The position numbers were made by a program, and so were the translations under genes. A stretch of 64,000 nucleotides of DNA. Origin: Physcomitrium patens. Taxonomy: Eukaryota > Streptophyta > Bryopsida > Funariales > Funariaceae. Of this stretch, positions 9,854-21,880 are shown piece after piece; within the stretch, counting starts at the first letter, position 1, and the number at the start of each line of letters is the position of its first letter. Where the stretch lies: positions 11,736,330 to 11,800,329 of the forward strand of contig NC_037265.1 in the NCBI RefSeq assembly GCF_000002425.4, written 5' to 3'. The notes under the pieces were generated by a model that worked only from the letters and a program-made list of their open reading frames with translations, made no database searches and was not told where the DNA came from.

Positions 9854-10944
9854 TGTCTTATTGTAATTTATTCATAGTATAAAAATAATAGTTATTATAT
9901 TAATATTATTTAATAATGACCTTAGAAAATAATGAATTTTTCTCTATAGAATTTGATGGTTTATAAAAATCTTAAATAACGTGTATAAGTTTTATAAGTA
10001 AAAGTAGAAGTATTAGGATTATTTAATATGAAAGATGTAGAAAGACATGGATATTGATATTATAGTATTGTGGCCTTAGGCCATCTACGTGGATAGATAA
10101 GGCAAGGATAAGAGGATCTGCACTCTCATTAGCTATAGGTCATGACCAATGAGCTTCAAGGGGCTGTACGAGAGAAAACCGAAGGAGAGGCTACTTCTTC
10201 AGGAATATTCGAGGTTTTAGAGGGGAGATTCAGAAAGCTTGTGTTTTGGGCTATAATTTTCGTGTATAAAGTTTGTTATTTGAGTTTTGTATGAAGAAGT
10301 TAAGGTTGTTTGAAGTTAGGGTGTGAATTTTTTACCGATTGTGACTCTTTTAAGCATACAAAAAGTTACAAAAGGTTTATTGGAAAACGAAAGGTGTCGA
10401 TGGAAAGCTGGTTTGAAGGAATACAATTTTCGTATAAGGATTGTTAACTTTGAGTCTGTAATGAGAGAGTTATGGCTATTTATAGTCTAGATGTGAAATT
10501 TGTACCTACTATCACTCTTTCAAGCATAAAAAGAGTTGTAGAAAGGCATTTAATAATTGGAAGGTGGAGTTGGAAAGCTGACTTGAAGGGCTTCAATTAT
10601 TGTACAAGATTTGATAAAATCAGATCTAAAATGAGGAAGAAATGGCTGATCGAAGTTAGAGCTTTCAAATTAAGATAGTAAGTGAATCGAATTGTTGATG
10701 GTTATGTTTTGAGCCATTTTTTTTTGATAATTTTTGAATGAATTTTGGCTCAAACTTGCCAAAGGTGTAGTTATAATATTAAGAAGCTATACAAAAAAAT
10801 TTCATGTCATTTGAATGTTGAGTTTGTAAGAAATTACAAAATCAGTACATAGGTGTTGTAAATCAACATGTAAAGGCCGTGCTATTGAAATTGTGTTATC
10901 TAGAGTTTTGTAAAGAATCAACTATATCATTTTATGTATTTTTT
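9854..10944 (+). repeat. 3' LTR of element A, proximal part
   Basis: It starts TGTCTTATTG just after the polypurine tract and resembles the solo LTR at 61609-62577 (start TGTCGTACTG). It contains a tandem repeat of exactly 170-bp period with units starting at about 10231, 10401 and 10571 (each starts with a ggaaagctg-like block). The small ORF 10472-10678 inside it is not credible as a gene. The LTR is interrupted at 10945 by X1. Confidence 0.7.
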
Positions 10945-12248
10945 TGCTCACGAATGCACCGGGCACTTAGCTATGGAAGGTGAGATTATGTTTCACAAGT
11001 AATTAAGAAATCCTAATAGATTTCATCCATACGTGAAGAATATAATCTGAATTTCAATTCAAAAGTGCCTAAAACACTCTTCTTAGTAGTCTTAACTATA
11101 TATAAATCTCAATTACTTTGTTACTTTTATATTTAAGTAATTTAGATTTTTTTTGTAAGCCCCAATCCTAATCAGTGAACTTTCATGAGCTGTAACATTC
11201 AATCCGACCATCTATTTGATGTAGAATTTTGCTTGCAATTGTCAATGTAAGTCTTCTATATGCTCAAGAATTTTTAGGCCAATCCAAGTTAGAGATTGTG
11301 AGAAAACCTCCAAAAATTGCACTAATGTCACTCGGTTGCCAACTTGAAAAGTGAAACAGAAATCCCAACAATGATTTCTCCCTTTCCAACCATTAACTTT
11401 GTCTCAAAATTGGTGTGTACCTTGATCTTCAAGTCTTACAATACCATGCTAATTTTCACCTTAATCCAATAGGTTGATCTTTAGATTTCATAGAAACCCT
11501 ACCCAACCTCAAACTACCACCTTCTGAAACCCTCTTGTGCTAAAAACTAGATATCTCTAAACCATGCCATTAGATTATCACAAAATTTTATATACACTTA
11601 GCACATCTAATAATCCAAATAATTTCAAATTTTCAACCATATATGTCATGCCAATTGCACAAACTAGCCAAAATTGCTAGTCCTAATTATATTATATAAA
11701 ATCCAAATCACTGATACAAACCCTGACTTTGAACAACAATTTCTTAGTTCTCCAAAATCCTCTCAAAACAATTCTTTTGTCTCTAAAAAGAACTTCAAGC
11801 TAGCTCTCAATTCCTAACCTATGATCTTCGAATGATCCTCTATTTTGTCCAAGGCCGTCGTTTTAGTAGCCAAAGATCTGATTTTGACCCTGTCTCACAA
11901 ATTGTCGACCCTTGGGTATCAATCTAACCTATCTTAAGGTGTTTTTATTCCATCTAATCTCAACTTAATCCTAATACCAACTATACTAATTATTTAGCTC
12001 TTCTAACCTGATTTTATTAATTTATGGTCTTTCTAAGGTAGTAGAAGAGTTTCTACAACCTAGAAGGTAAAATTATTAACTAACCTTCGACCTACTAACT
12101 ATTAAGATAAATAAATAACCTTAGAGACTTTTATAAAATCCATGTTTAGATACCTCAAATTATAATTGAAATAAGATAATTAGACATTAATTAGAAATTT
12201 AACTTTGATTACAGTTTTACTATATAGTCATATTACATCACAACAACA
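10945..12248 (-). repeat. Solo LTR X1 (minus orientation)
   Basis: On the minus strand it begins TGTTGTTGTGATGTAATA and ends GGTGCATTCGTGAGCA. It is homologous over most of its length to X4 (56783 onward), and at its ends to X2 and X3. No internal coding region separates a second LTR, so it is treated as solo. Target-site duplications could not be seen with confidence. DHG-type LTR sequence lies on both sides, which places it inside the 3' LTR of element A. Confidence 0.65.
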
Positions 12249-12912
12249 GTTGAAAATTGGATATTAAAGAGTTAAGGGTATTGCTTTACTTCTCAAATAA
12301 TTTGAGCTCAATCGAACAGTTGGATTGAGAATTATCAAATTTTAAAGTTCAGTGCATCAAAGGAATTTGGTATTGAAAGAATTTTGGTATTACAAGGATT
12401 TTACTACTATAAAAAGGATTTTAGAAATTATAAAAGATTTAGAAATTACTGAATAATTTTACTATTATTAGAGGTTCAATAATTATTATTTATTACTATA
12501 AATTTTATTATTATTAGACGTCTAGTAATTATTATTTATTACTACAACTTTTACTATTACTAGAGGTCTTGTATTTATTATTTACTACTATATTTTTTAT
12601 TATTATTAGAGGTCTAGTAATTATTATTTATTGCTATAACTTTTACTATTATTGGAGGTCCAATAATTATTATTTACTACTATAATTTTTAGTATCATTG
12701 AAGGTCTAATAATTACTATTTACTGCTATAATTTTTATTATTATTAGAGGCTTGGCATTTGATGTTTATTGCTACTATCTTTAATATTATGGAAAGGAAT
12801 AAAAATAAAATTATAAATAATCTTAGAATATTTTTCATCTGATGATTAATTGAGAATTTAATGTCAGCCAAAAGCCCAGCACTTTTTCAAAGCAAGCTCT
12901 CTTTCCATTGAC
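12249..12912 (+). repeat. Distal part of element A LTR with extra AT-rich sequence
   Basis: The last ~50 bp (agcccagcactttttc, then gcaagctctc, ending GACA) matches LTR ends at 3828-3867 and about 62548-62577. The first ~600 bp is not in the solo copy. It holds ggattttactactat-like degenerate repeats and the 46-bp minisatellite. No gene is seen. Confidence 0.55.
12457..12778 (+). repeat. 46-bp minisatellite, 7 copies
   Basis: Seven consecutive units start at 12457, 12503, 12549, 12595, 12641, 12687 and 12733, each close to ttttactattattagaggt plus ctagtaattattatttatta and a short tail. An eighth partial unit decays after 12779. The period is constant at 46 bp with no indels, but units differ by several substitutions. 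Confidence 0.85.
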
Positions 12913-14110
12913 AGCAAGATGAATTTTTATAGATTTTGATAGATATAATCAATAAGCAATAGAATTGATTTATTTATAAGTAAAAAATATCTAAGCCTAT
13001 AATTATCCAACTTATTACAAGAACAAATAGTCTTGATATTACAAGGAAGTAGCCATACCTTGTCACTCAAGTTGAATTGTAGTTGTTTCTTGTAATAGGC
13101 ATTTCCATTGACCTTCTGTCGTTCTTAAGCTTCCTTTAACTATGACTTCATTGTTATATGTAGCTTTGAAAAATAATTTGCTAAATCTCTTGCAATAAGA
13201 TTATCAACTTTTAAAAAATCAATAGTATTAAATTATTAATGTTAACAATAATTGACAAAAAAAGATATTTATTGAATAGAAAAATATACCAAATTATTGT
13301 ATGCAAACTTTGTCAATGATAAAAAAGCTATCTAATCATTTTGACGATAATTTATAATATACATCAAATATTGCTCAAGAACTTGATTCATCCATTTTGT
13401 TTGTCCATTAGTTTGAAGATGGAAAATTAAAGAAAACTTTATATCCACTTTTAGAATTTTAAAAAAAAAATTGTTGAATCTTGATGCAAATTGAATTCTC
13501 TGTTGAATCTAATATAATATCTTTGAGAAAACTATGATAGCAATAGATATTGTTAAAAAAAAAGCTTAGCTACTTTTTTACTTGTAATAAATTTTGTGTA
13601 TAGTATAAAATGTGCCATCTTGGTAAATAATCTACTATCACAAATATAGAATTATAAAAATCTGAGATTGAAAGATCTATAATAAAATCTATAGAAATAA
13701 AAGACTATGATTGTTCTAAAATAGGTAATGATTGAAGCAGTTCATAAAGTCAATGATAAGAAGTTTTGGATCTTGAATAAATATCACATAATTTTACAAA
13801 GACTTTAATTGCCTTCTACATTTGCGGCTACCAAAAATCTTTAGATATTAGCTCCAAAGTCTTCTTATATCTAAAATATCAGTTATAAAAAAGTCATGAT
13901 GAGCTTAAAGAATACATAATCATGCCTTATTTTCTAGAATGTATAATTGTCCCTCAAAACAAATTAGATTACTCTTGAATTTGAACTTGAAAGTATTATG
14001 AGACTTGAAAGAATTATTTTTGATATCATAAATAAGAAGATTAGAGGACAAACTTGATTGAATTTTCTTGATAAAAATTGAATCAATCATCAATGTTGAT
14101 ATCATTGTTT
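12913..14110 (-). pseudogene. pol: Integrase relic of chromovirus B
   Basis: The minus strand contains a decayed integrase matching the better preserved copies at 36444-36731 and 41409-41696. The segment around 13580-13690 corresponds to the first catalytic Asp region (DFI and IFVIVDYF in those copies), and about 13390-13470 to the second Asp/Glu region. The zinc-binding N-terminus lies toward 13800-14100. Only short open blocks remain (13920-14105). Confidence 0.65.
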
Positions 14111-14640
14111 AAAGATAAAAATGCTCTGACTCAAAGAGGATCATTCTTTGTTGATCAAAAGTTGTGTCTCCTTCTTTTGGTATAAAATAAGAATATCTAA
14201 AAAAGGTTTCTAACAAAATTTGTTATTTTTTGAATCAATAAGTAATCTAGATAAAGACATATTCTAATAGGCTTGGCGATAATTTAATATATATATTGAT
14301 ATGAAGTACTTGAGATTCTTATGATCCGTATATATAAAGATTGAACTAAAAGTATCTTTTAAATAATGTTGTCATTCTTCAAATGAATCGATGATTGCAA
14401 AAAACTCTTTATTATGGATCTCATAATTAATCTTGGCTATTGAAAATTTTCTAGAATAAAAATTTGTAAAGTAGAAATTATCATGTGCTCCCATTTGTGA
14501 TAAAATAACATTCATAGCAAAGTCTATTATATTTTTTTCCATAAAAAATACCTTCAAAAAGTTAATACAATACAAGATTGGTCCAAAACTAAATGGTATC
14601 TTTAAGGCTTCAAAAAATGCTTTGGCTTCTTTGCTCTATT
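14111..14640 (-). pseudogene. pol: RNase H relic of chromovirus B
   Basis: The open block 14372-14575 (67 codons) has NFYSRKFSIAKINYEIHNKE, the RNase H motif around the second catalytic residue, preceded by FAMNVILSQM (first Asp lost or altered). A TRDHKNLRYF-type region is recognisable near 14290-14330. It would remove RNA from the RNA:DNA hybrid. It is broken by stops. Confidence 0.68.
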
Positions 14641-15590
14641 TAAGTTTGTCTTAAAATATTAGGCATTTAAGACATGCCACAATTTGAAAAAAATTATTGA
14701 TAAAAATTTGGTAATAATTGAAAAATTTTAAAAAATATTGTACATCTCTGATTATTTTTGAAATCTTCCAATCTATGATAGTTTGGACCTTTTTAGGATC
14801 CATCATAAGACAATTATTTGAAACGATATATCTTAAGAAGTTAACTTGAGTGGTATGAAAAATACACTTTTTCATCTTGGTATATAATCATGTATCTCTT
14901 AGTTCATGCTCTCTTGTGTTCTTAGAGTAGATTAAGATATCATTTAAATAACAAACGATAAAATCATCAAAAAATTCATAAAAAATATCATTTATCAAAT
15001 ATTGAAAAGTAACTCATACATTTGTGAATCCAAAAAGCATGACATTATATTCAAAATATCCATATCTAATTCAAAATATAATTTTTAATTTGTCTCTTTC
15101 TTTAATGCATATCAAATTATATGCTTCTTATAAATCTATTTTTGTATAAATCTTTATTTGATTCAATTGATCACAAAGTCCTAAAATCAATAGTAAAAGG
15201 CATCTATTCTTGATATTGATTTTTTTTAGTCTTTAATAGTCTATACACATCCACAAAGATCTATCTTTTTACTTCACAAATAAGATAAGTGCCTTGGCTA
15301 GAGATTTAGAATGGCATATGAAGTTTTTAGCCAAATTCTCATTAATATATTTCTTAAGTGCAACCAAATTATTCTATGATAGGCTATAGATTGATTCAAA
15401 TGATAACTAAGCTCTTTCTTGAAGATGGATGGAACAATTATAAAAATAATATTTTTAAAGAATATCTATATTTTTTTTTTCAAAAGCGTCTTGATAATCT
15501 TGATATTGACTTAGAATACAACTTGAATTTTTTTTCTATCAACAATAGGTAGAGTATATAACAAAAATTGATGCTTCTTTTACAACATGT
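14641..15590 (-). pseudogene. pol: Reverse transcriptase relic of chromovirus B
   Basis: Minus-strand fragments: CIFHTTQVNFLRYIVSNN and DPKKVQTIIDWKISK (within 14651-14875) are the RT thumb/connection of Ty3-type enzymes. Upstream (about 14930-15330), decayed palm and finger motifs can be followed by alignment with D (22540-23240). There are multiple stops. Confidence 0.72.
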
Positions 15591-16130
15591 ATGAACATGT
15601 TTATGCATATCAATAATGATATAAATATATGAATTTTATAGATTTTTACTTACTTAACAAAATCTTGAGATAAATTATAAAAAAAATTAAGATTTCAAGA
15701 AATCTAGTCTATTTAAAGATTATATCTTTTTAACCATGATAATCTTTAAATAATTATATTAAAAGAAGATCTAATCATATTAAATATTACTTAACTATTA
15801 TGACTATTAATTGCTACTTCTACAAGAGTAGTTTCATATACAATATCCTTAGAAGATAATAAAAAACCATCTATTATTTCCACATGAACAAGTTTGATTT
15901 TTTTAACTAAAGATATATCTTCTTTTTTGAAAAAGTCTTTGTCTATAAAAATAGATTGAGGTTCTTGAATCCAACAAGACTACGATTTTGTGAGTTTTTG
16001 GTCTTAACCAAACTTCTATTGTAAAATAAGGGGAGGGATCTAAAGAAAGATTAAGTCCTTTACTAAGAGTTGTGTAAGATTTCAACCACACGATCCTTAT
16101 TGTACTTGAAGAGACTTTTTTTTGACATAT
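15591..16130 (-). pseudogene. Protease relic of chromovirus B
   Basis: In the open block 15903-16091, VVLLDSRTSIYFYR corresponds to the aspartic protease active site Leu-Asp-Ser-Gly-Ala, with the Gly changed to Arg. The preceding PYFTIEVWLRPKTHK matches the strand before the active site. The region 15591-15900 contains the decayed second half. Confidence 0.6.
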
Positions 16131-16880
16131 TGTCCTCTTTGGAAACCATGCTTTTGATTTTGGGATTGCATTGCTTATTTAGATAATATTGAGTAGTATA
16201 CTTGGATTCTCTACTATATAGATACAAACCTTTTTAACAACAATGAGTATTTTCTTGCCCAATAAGAGATTTAAAACATATCATATTAATTTATATTTGG
16301 TTTCAGCCTTGATGAATAAGTTTCTAAAAACTTAGAAGTTATTGTGATTATTTGACTTATTCTTCTCTAATACAGTCTTTGTTCTTGATGCCTTTCAAAT
16401 AATTTTTTGTTGCATACAATGGATTGAGCAATAAATTGTTTCAAAGATTTCATTGTGAGTTTGATTTACTTATTTCTTTCAACTACACAACTTCTTAATA
16501 TAGACTTTAAACTTCTTTTATAAGCATAAGATTAGAATTTCTTTAGTTGATACTAGTGATGCGTGAAATTTCCATCCTAAGAGTGTTGAAAAATTTGTAA
16601 AGATTTGCAAAAATTACAAATTTAATCTTATTTTTACCAAGTATAACATTCATAATTTTTCCTTCTATTTCAAATAACTTGACAAATCTATAAGTCAAAT
16701 TAGAGGAAGATGATATACAACCTCTAATGTCAAATGAAAATTTCTACAAAAAAAAATAATTTGGTCTCTTTAAGAAAAAAATCAATTTTAAAAAATTAAA
16801 TAATTTGTTTAAAGATGAAAAATCTACAACCTTCAAAATACAACAATAGAAGTAGAGAAATCTATTCAATTCTAAAACAA
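16131..16880 (-). pseudogene. gag: Gag relic of chromovirus B
   Basis: It aligns with the gag of F (35600-37790) and, at the zinc-knuckle end (about 16190-16300), with the intact L1 gag, for example the ctttttaacaacaatgagta stretch. Part of the capsid region seems deleted near 16440 compared with F. No frame longer than about 60 codons remains. Confidence 0.55.
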
Positions 16881-17280
16881 GATAAGAACAATGAATTAGG
16901 ACTCTTATAAAATTATCAAGGATGTAAATATCAAAAAACTAAAATCTTAATACACTCTTGTTTTACTAAAAAAGGTTAAAAAATCATTCAAAGATGATAT
17001 AGTATTAAATTGAAATGGCTACTATCAAAGATAAAAAGATAAGAAAGTCTTAAAACAAGACTAAGAACTAGAAAGGCATTGATAAGAACAATGAATTAGG
17101 ACTCTTGTCAAATTATCAAGGACATAAATATCAAAAAACTAAAATATTAATACATTCTTGTTTTACTCAAAAAGATTAGAAAATCAGTCAAAGATGATAT
17201 AGTATTAAACTAAAATAGCTATTATCAAAGATAAAAAGATAAGAAAGTCTTAAAATAAGACTAAGGACCAGAAAGGCAAT
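16881..17280 (-). repeat. 200-bp tandem duplication across LTR end and leader of B
   Basis: Units 16881-17080 and 17081-17280 both begin gataagaacaatgaattagg and stay alignable to the end with scattered substitutions, with a third start (gataagagta) at 17281. The unit covers the leader spacer and the first ~170 bp (plus-strand view) of the LTR. B therefore carries two copies of the U5/leader junction. Confidence 0.85.
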
Positions 17281-17641
17281 GATAAGAGTAAAGAAGGCTT
17301 CACTTTTGCTCCCATATAGATTCTTAATTAAGAGCTACATGGTAATATCTTGTAAGATTTTTAAAGCTTGTTGACTTTACATGATACATAGCTTAATTTG
17401 TAAGGCAAGTTTCTATATGTACACCATATAATTAACTTATTCTATAAACTATCAATATGTGGTTAATTTTTTGATGAAGTTTCTAACCTATCAATCAACT
17501 ATAAACACATATAAAGTCAAAGTATTATTTATAAAGCTTTTACAAAGTTTTTTTAGAAAATATTATTAAATTAATTTACTTGTACCTACTTCTACTTAAC
17601 CATATATGTAAATATTAGAATAAATATGGATGTCTGTAATA
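17109..17641 (-). repeat. 5' LTR of chromovirus B
   Basis: The right end (atggatgtctgtaata) is the reverse complement of the decayed TGTCACGGACATAC start seen intact in K at 63013. The interior keeps the group landmark around 17281-17340 (aagaaggcttcacttttgct) found in every CHR LTR here. The left end is near tatcaaggac at 17109. Confidence 0.7.
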
Positions 17642-18057
17642 CATTTTTTCTAAATGTTATTATAGAAAAGCTTATCAAAATAAATTTTGCAATAGCACAA
17701 ATATAAGAACAATTGAGAGAGTTAATGCTTGCAATGCATCAACTCAATTTACCACCACAAAAAAGAAGAAGAATAATAGAAAGTAGAGATATAGAGATGA
17801 TTGGAGCTCCTTCAATATCTATATCAAATCATGTTTCTTTTCTTATAGTAGAATACCATTTAAGCACTAGAGAACCAAGAATTGTCTTACTTAAGAAGTT
17901 TGATGGTACACGATCAAAGTTTCAAGGGTTCATCAATCAAGTACAACTATCAATCAAACTTCTACTATAAAGCCATTCAACTCTACAATTACAAGTCAAG
18001 TTTATTGAAACACTATTTTTTGGTTTTCTATTATAGTAGTTTTTATCTTTTGTTAAA
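17642..18057 (+). pseudogene. gag: Gag 5' part of chromovirus C/D
   Basis: The leader end and gag start align with element K from about 63740 onward. The shared ELMLAMHQLNLPPQ block is at about 17722-17763, followed by KKFDGTRSKFQGFINQVQL (about 17896-17952) and a decayed capsid core to 18057, where X2 begins. The initiator ATG of K is lost (ATA), and the frame breaks at 17968-17970. The pol genes of the same orientation resume at 21890, so C and D are probably one element. Confidence 0.7.
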
Positions 18058-19590
18058 TGATGTTGTCGTGATGTAACACAAATAATAGATGAAAATGATG
18101 AAAAAATTATTATGTTATAGAATATTTTACTTCAAATATTGTAGCAAATTATCTTAGAAGATAGACAATAGTCTAAAAAAAAATAAAAATAAAGGTGTAA
18201 ATGCTATCTTTTAGCAAAGTCAGCTTTTATTTACTTTGTAAGAATATAAATAAGACAAAATAAGGTAGATTAGAAAAATAAAGGATATAAACATATGTAG
18301 GAAGAAGTTAGGGGTTGTTTTGAATAAAAGTTAACTCAAAAAGGCAAAATTTGTTACTCAAAGAGAATCAATTATTAATCTAGGTCAAAATCAAATTTCA
18401 AGGTACAAAACTAAGCATCTATGATAACTTCAGGATTTTTTGGCATATCAAAGAGCAAAATTTGAGAGCAAAATTAATAAGATTTCTTTGAGCATTAATT
18501 TTGAGTGATTTGAGTGTGTAATGACTTTATAAGAGCTTTACAAAATTGTAGTTATTTTGGATGATTTTAGAATTTATAAAATAAAAAAGATATTATATTT
18601 TAGAAAATTTTGTAAATTTGGTAGTAGATCTACAATTCAAATTTTAAAGACTTATATAAGTGATTGTCTGAAGTGCATGTTGAAAGTTTGAGCTTGATAA
18701 AACGATTGAATTAAAAACTATTTAATTTCAAGTAGGTTGAAATCTCTAAAATTAGACTTTGAAGGCAATTATGACTTCTAAGATCTTCAAAAATTTATTA
18801 GTTGGATTGAAGTGAAATTTATGTGTAAATGTAATAGACTTGATTAATTACACATATATGAAATTTGAGAACAATTAAACGGTTTGAAAAAGAAATATTG
18901 GCACTAGAAGTTAAACATTTAGATTGGAGTAGGAGGCCAGCCAATATCTAAGCAGATTTTAGGATTTTCCTTCCATTTGATAAGTGCAATCATCATCAAA
19001 TTTTATATATTTGTTGCTAAGTTAGTTTTTGAGAAATGTGCAAAATTTCAAGGAAGTTCAATGGTTTAATCTATAGATATCAAGGTTCTAAATTGTACTA
19101 GAATTAAGTTGAGTTGGTTAGATTTTGGTTAGAATTTGGTTTAGGATTAGAATTAGGTTAAGATTTAGGATTTGCTTAAGATTTATGATTTAAGATTTTC
19201 TTAGGATTTAGGATTTGGCTTAGAATTTTATTGAAGTCTATTGGGGTTTCAACTTGAGTTAAGTTGAGACTTAGTTGAGATTTATTTAAAATATATTTGT
19301 GATTATTCTAATATTTTTTTAGGATTTTTTAGAGATTCTTTTAAGGTTTATTATAAATTTCTACTGAATTTCTTTAAGATTTCTTATTGTTCTTTTGTAA
19401 TATCTTTAAGGTTTCTTTTAAATTTGATTAAAACTTGTTTTAGCATTGTTAAGGTTTAATTATTTAATATTGTATTATAGTTAAGATTTTGTTGTTGCAA
19501 TTTCCATTCTACCTTCCACAACCAGGTACCCAATGCATTCTTAAGTAAGGGACAAAATCATAAAATAAGAAGTACGATTGTCAAAAAAGA
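18058..19590 (+). repeat. X2 LTR (plus orientation)
   Basis: It starts TGATGTTGTCGTGATGTAAC and ends near AATGCATTCTTAAG, the X-type ends. About 18880-19090 aligns (reverse complement) with X3 at about 25090-25330 through gcacactt-like, ggctggcctc-like and caatatctcc-like blocks. About 19080-19470 is a T/G-rich decayed ttaggattt array, the counterpart of the CCCTAA-rich array in X3. The exact right boundary is uncertain by tens of bases. It interrupts gag of C. Confidence 0.6.
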
Positions 19591-20888
19591 CAATGTATTG
19601 AAAAACAAGTTTGTCCAACTCTAGTAGGGACTATGCAGCTGGAAGCTTGTACAACACCTCATAAAGATCCTATTCACTCCTTAAGACCTTCTTATTTTTT
19701 ACAATAGATATTAGTTTAAGATCTAAACATCACAAAACCTTTTTTTTGTTAGATTTAAGAGCCTCAGCTTGTTTTTTAGATGAAGATTTTTTTAAAAGTC
19801 ATAACATATTTTTAGTAAATAAAACAAAACTTGTTTATGTAAAAGTTATAAATAGTCATTTATTGTTTTGTGAGACATTATTCATAAAACATTTCTTCTA
19901 GAAGTAATTTAGGTTAAAATAAACCTCTTCTAATTGGAAGTTTATTCTAATTTACAATGAATGAATTAACTTATGAATTTCTAAAATTACAACTATTAAT
20001 TAAATTCTAATCTAATTATTCTTGTGGCTTTTTAAATAATCCAAGCAATCAAGCCAAAATTTTACAACTAATTCACATTCTTTATAATAGACCACTTAAT
20101 AATTTAATACCATAAAATTCTTCTTTTAATTTTAATTTTAATTTTAATTTTTGTTTTTTTACCTTTCATTACTTTATTGTTATTACTATGATTATTATTA
20201 TGATTATTATTAATAATATTATTATTATTTTATTTGATTTTACTTAAAATTCATCTTTTAGCACAAAATCTATCATGAATAAAATTCATCCTTAAATAAT
20301 ACTTCATCCATATACTTCATCCATTTTTAAAATTTTATCCATGATAAAGTTTATCATCCCGATTAAATTATTCATCCAACTAACCTAATTCAATCCTAAC
20401 CCTAATCCATTCGCCTAACTGATCATTCAATCCGGGGAACTCATCCGTTGGAAGTTTGAAGAGGGTCCTCCACTACAATGATGAGCGATTGAGCAACGTA
20501 CTCTTATCTTTTCCTTGCAAATATTGCAGTCAGCCTTGACGAGCAGTAATGGACTTTAGTTGCACTGGATCACCCGCTCGAGCAACATATTATTTTCTCT
20601 TTTTTTCGCAAAAACCACAGCCAATCTTGAAGACGAACGAAGAACCGCACTAAGGTAAGATAAAAAAATGGGTTCCAATGGACAAACGAATCTGTCCAAT
20701 TCTACAATCAAAATTGCAATGGCGGCGGGGTTTTTAAGTCCTCATCAACACCTATGTGGCATCAATGCAGCAACTTTCAGACCTCACGTCCAGCTTCTTA
20801 GATCTATAGAGTGCCTGTCAACCAATAGCATTGGCTAGATTTTCATTTATATTCTCAACTAAAAAATGCTCTTTTATATTAGCTCTTT

Positions 20889-20920
<32 letters not shown>

Positions 20921-21828
20921 ATACACACAACATGCACTCTGTCAACATAGCTCCTTTCGTCCATCAAGGAAATCCTGACACAAAAGCAACAACAGAAATT
21001 GCTACTTCTCTCTCTGTACTTCACACAACATGATGACTGATTTGAAGAAGGTACAGACAGCTAAACAACACGAACATCCAAGCGGAGATTGAGGCAGTAA
21101 GAATTGCTTGTTCCTTGGCTGGCTACTGCTTGTTGCTTCTCCTTCTTCTACGTTGTCTACGTGTTGATCTCGAGAGTGTTTCTACTCCGAAACAAGGCTT
21201 GACTACCAAAAGTCCAAGCTACCATAGAAGGAAAACACCGCAACAAAAGAGCCGCTCAAGAAAAAAACAAGATCGATGCAGAAGGCATCGCCACATCCCA
21301 CCTTGAACCGCCAACTAGAGCGGAGGAAAAAAATCTGTAGGAGGAAGAGCCGCTGCAAAACCTTCGAACGCCCAGTAATGCCACTTCAGTCACCAAGCTA
21401 TTGTAACGGAAGCACAAAATGGCTCCAACTGCCCCGCTTGGGCATGCCGAGTCGTCAACAGAGCACAGACCAGAGTCTAACCGGAAAGTAAACAAAATTG
21501 TTGCACTTCCTATAGTGCGTTAAGTGTGACACAGGCAGAAGAAAAAAAAACTCAGCTTCTACCAACTCTGCTACAATGGCCCAGCTCACCGAGCTTGACC
21601 TAAACGAAATTTACAGAGCACTACCACAAACACAGAGAAAAAGAAAGAATGAGAAACTGTCTTGGGCGCTCTTTGCCGGACCCCGGTAACCTCCTCCCGA
21701 AAATTTGGGATCTAACCCTCATTCCAAGAATTTCGGACATGTAAGGTATTCTTTCCCATTTTCTTTTTCTTTCTATTTTTTCTTTTCTCTTATTTCTCTT
21801 TTTTTTTTTTAATCTTTTTATTTCTATT

Positions 21829-21872
<44 letters not shown>

Positions 21873-21880
21873 TTTAAAAA
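19591..21880. other. Non-retroelement-like segment with a GC-richer island, no recognised gene
   Basis: 19591-20330 is AT-rich with low-complexity tttaattttaa and attattatta runs. From about 20340 to 21760 base composition changes sharply to near-balanced GC, and no domain is recognisable on either strand. It contains an imperfect ~89-bp duplication (gagcaacgta at 20491, gagcaacata at 20580), a (CT)n run (about 20896-20917), overlapping ORFs of 60-79 codons on both strands (21115-21495) that do not look coding, and (TA)n at 21837-21866. It may be an undescribed non-coding element or a displaced host fragment. Confidence 0.5.

Larger units (their letters stand above)
3828..12912 (+). mobile_element. 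DHG-group Ty3/gypsy element A (decayed, with nested insertions)
   Basis: It runs in order: 40-bp end of a 5' LTR (to ACA at 3867), short leader, gag (from 3920), protease, reverse transcriptase, RNase H, integrase, a polypurine tract (TTGGAGGGAGTAGA) and a 3' LTR starting TGTC at 9854. The 3' LTR is split by solo LTR X1 and expanded by a 46-bp minisatellite, and ends at about 12912 with GACA. The Gag-Pro-RT-RH-INT order defines Ty3/gypsy. Many in-frame stops make it inactive. Most of its 5' LTR is missing at the junction with copia. Confidence 0.82.
12913..17641 (-). mobile_element. CHR-group chromovirus B (minus, decayed)
   Basis: On the minus strand the order is 5' LTR (17641 to 17109), leader with a 200-bp duplication, gag, protease, reverse transcriptase, RNase H and integrase, ending at 12913 where element A LTR begins. 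The chromodomain and 3' LTR are missing at that junction. It aligns domain by domain with F, G and J. It sits in the leader of plus-strand element C, whose gag start resumes at 17642. Numerous stops and frame breaks are present. Confidence 0.78.

Noticed and set aside
12457-12778. CRISPR-like array
   Set aside because: The units are contiguous with no unique spacers. It is a plain tandem minisatellite in plant DNA.
21115-21495. ORFs of 63-79 codons on both strands in the 20-22 kb island
   Set aside because: They overlap each other in three frames, are basic and low complexity, and have no recognisable family.
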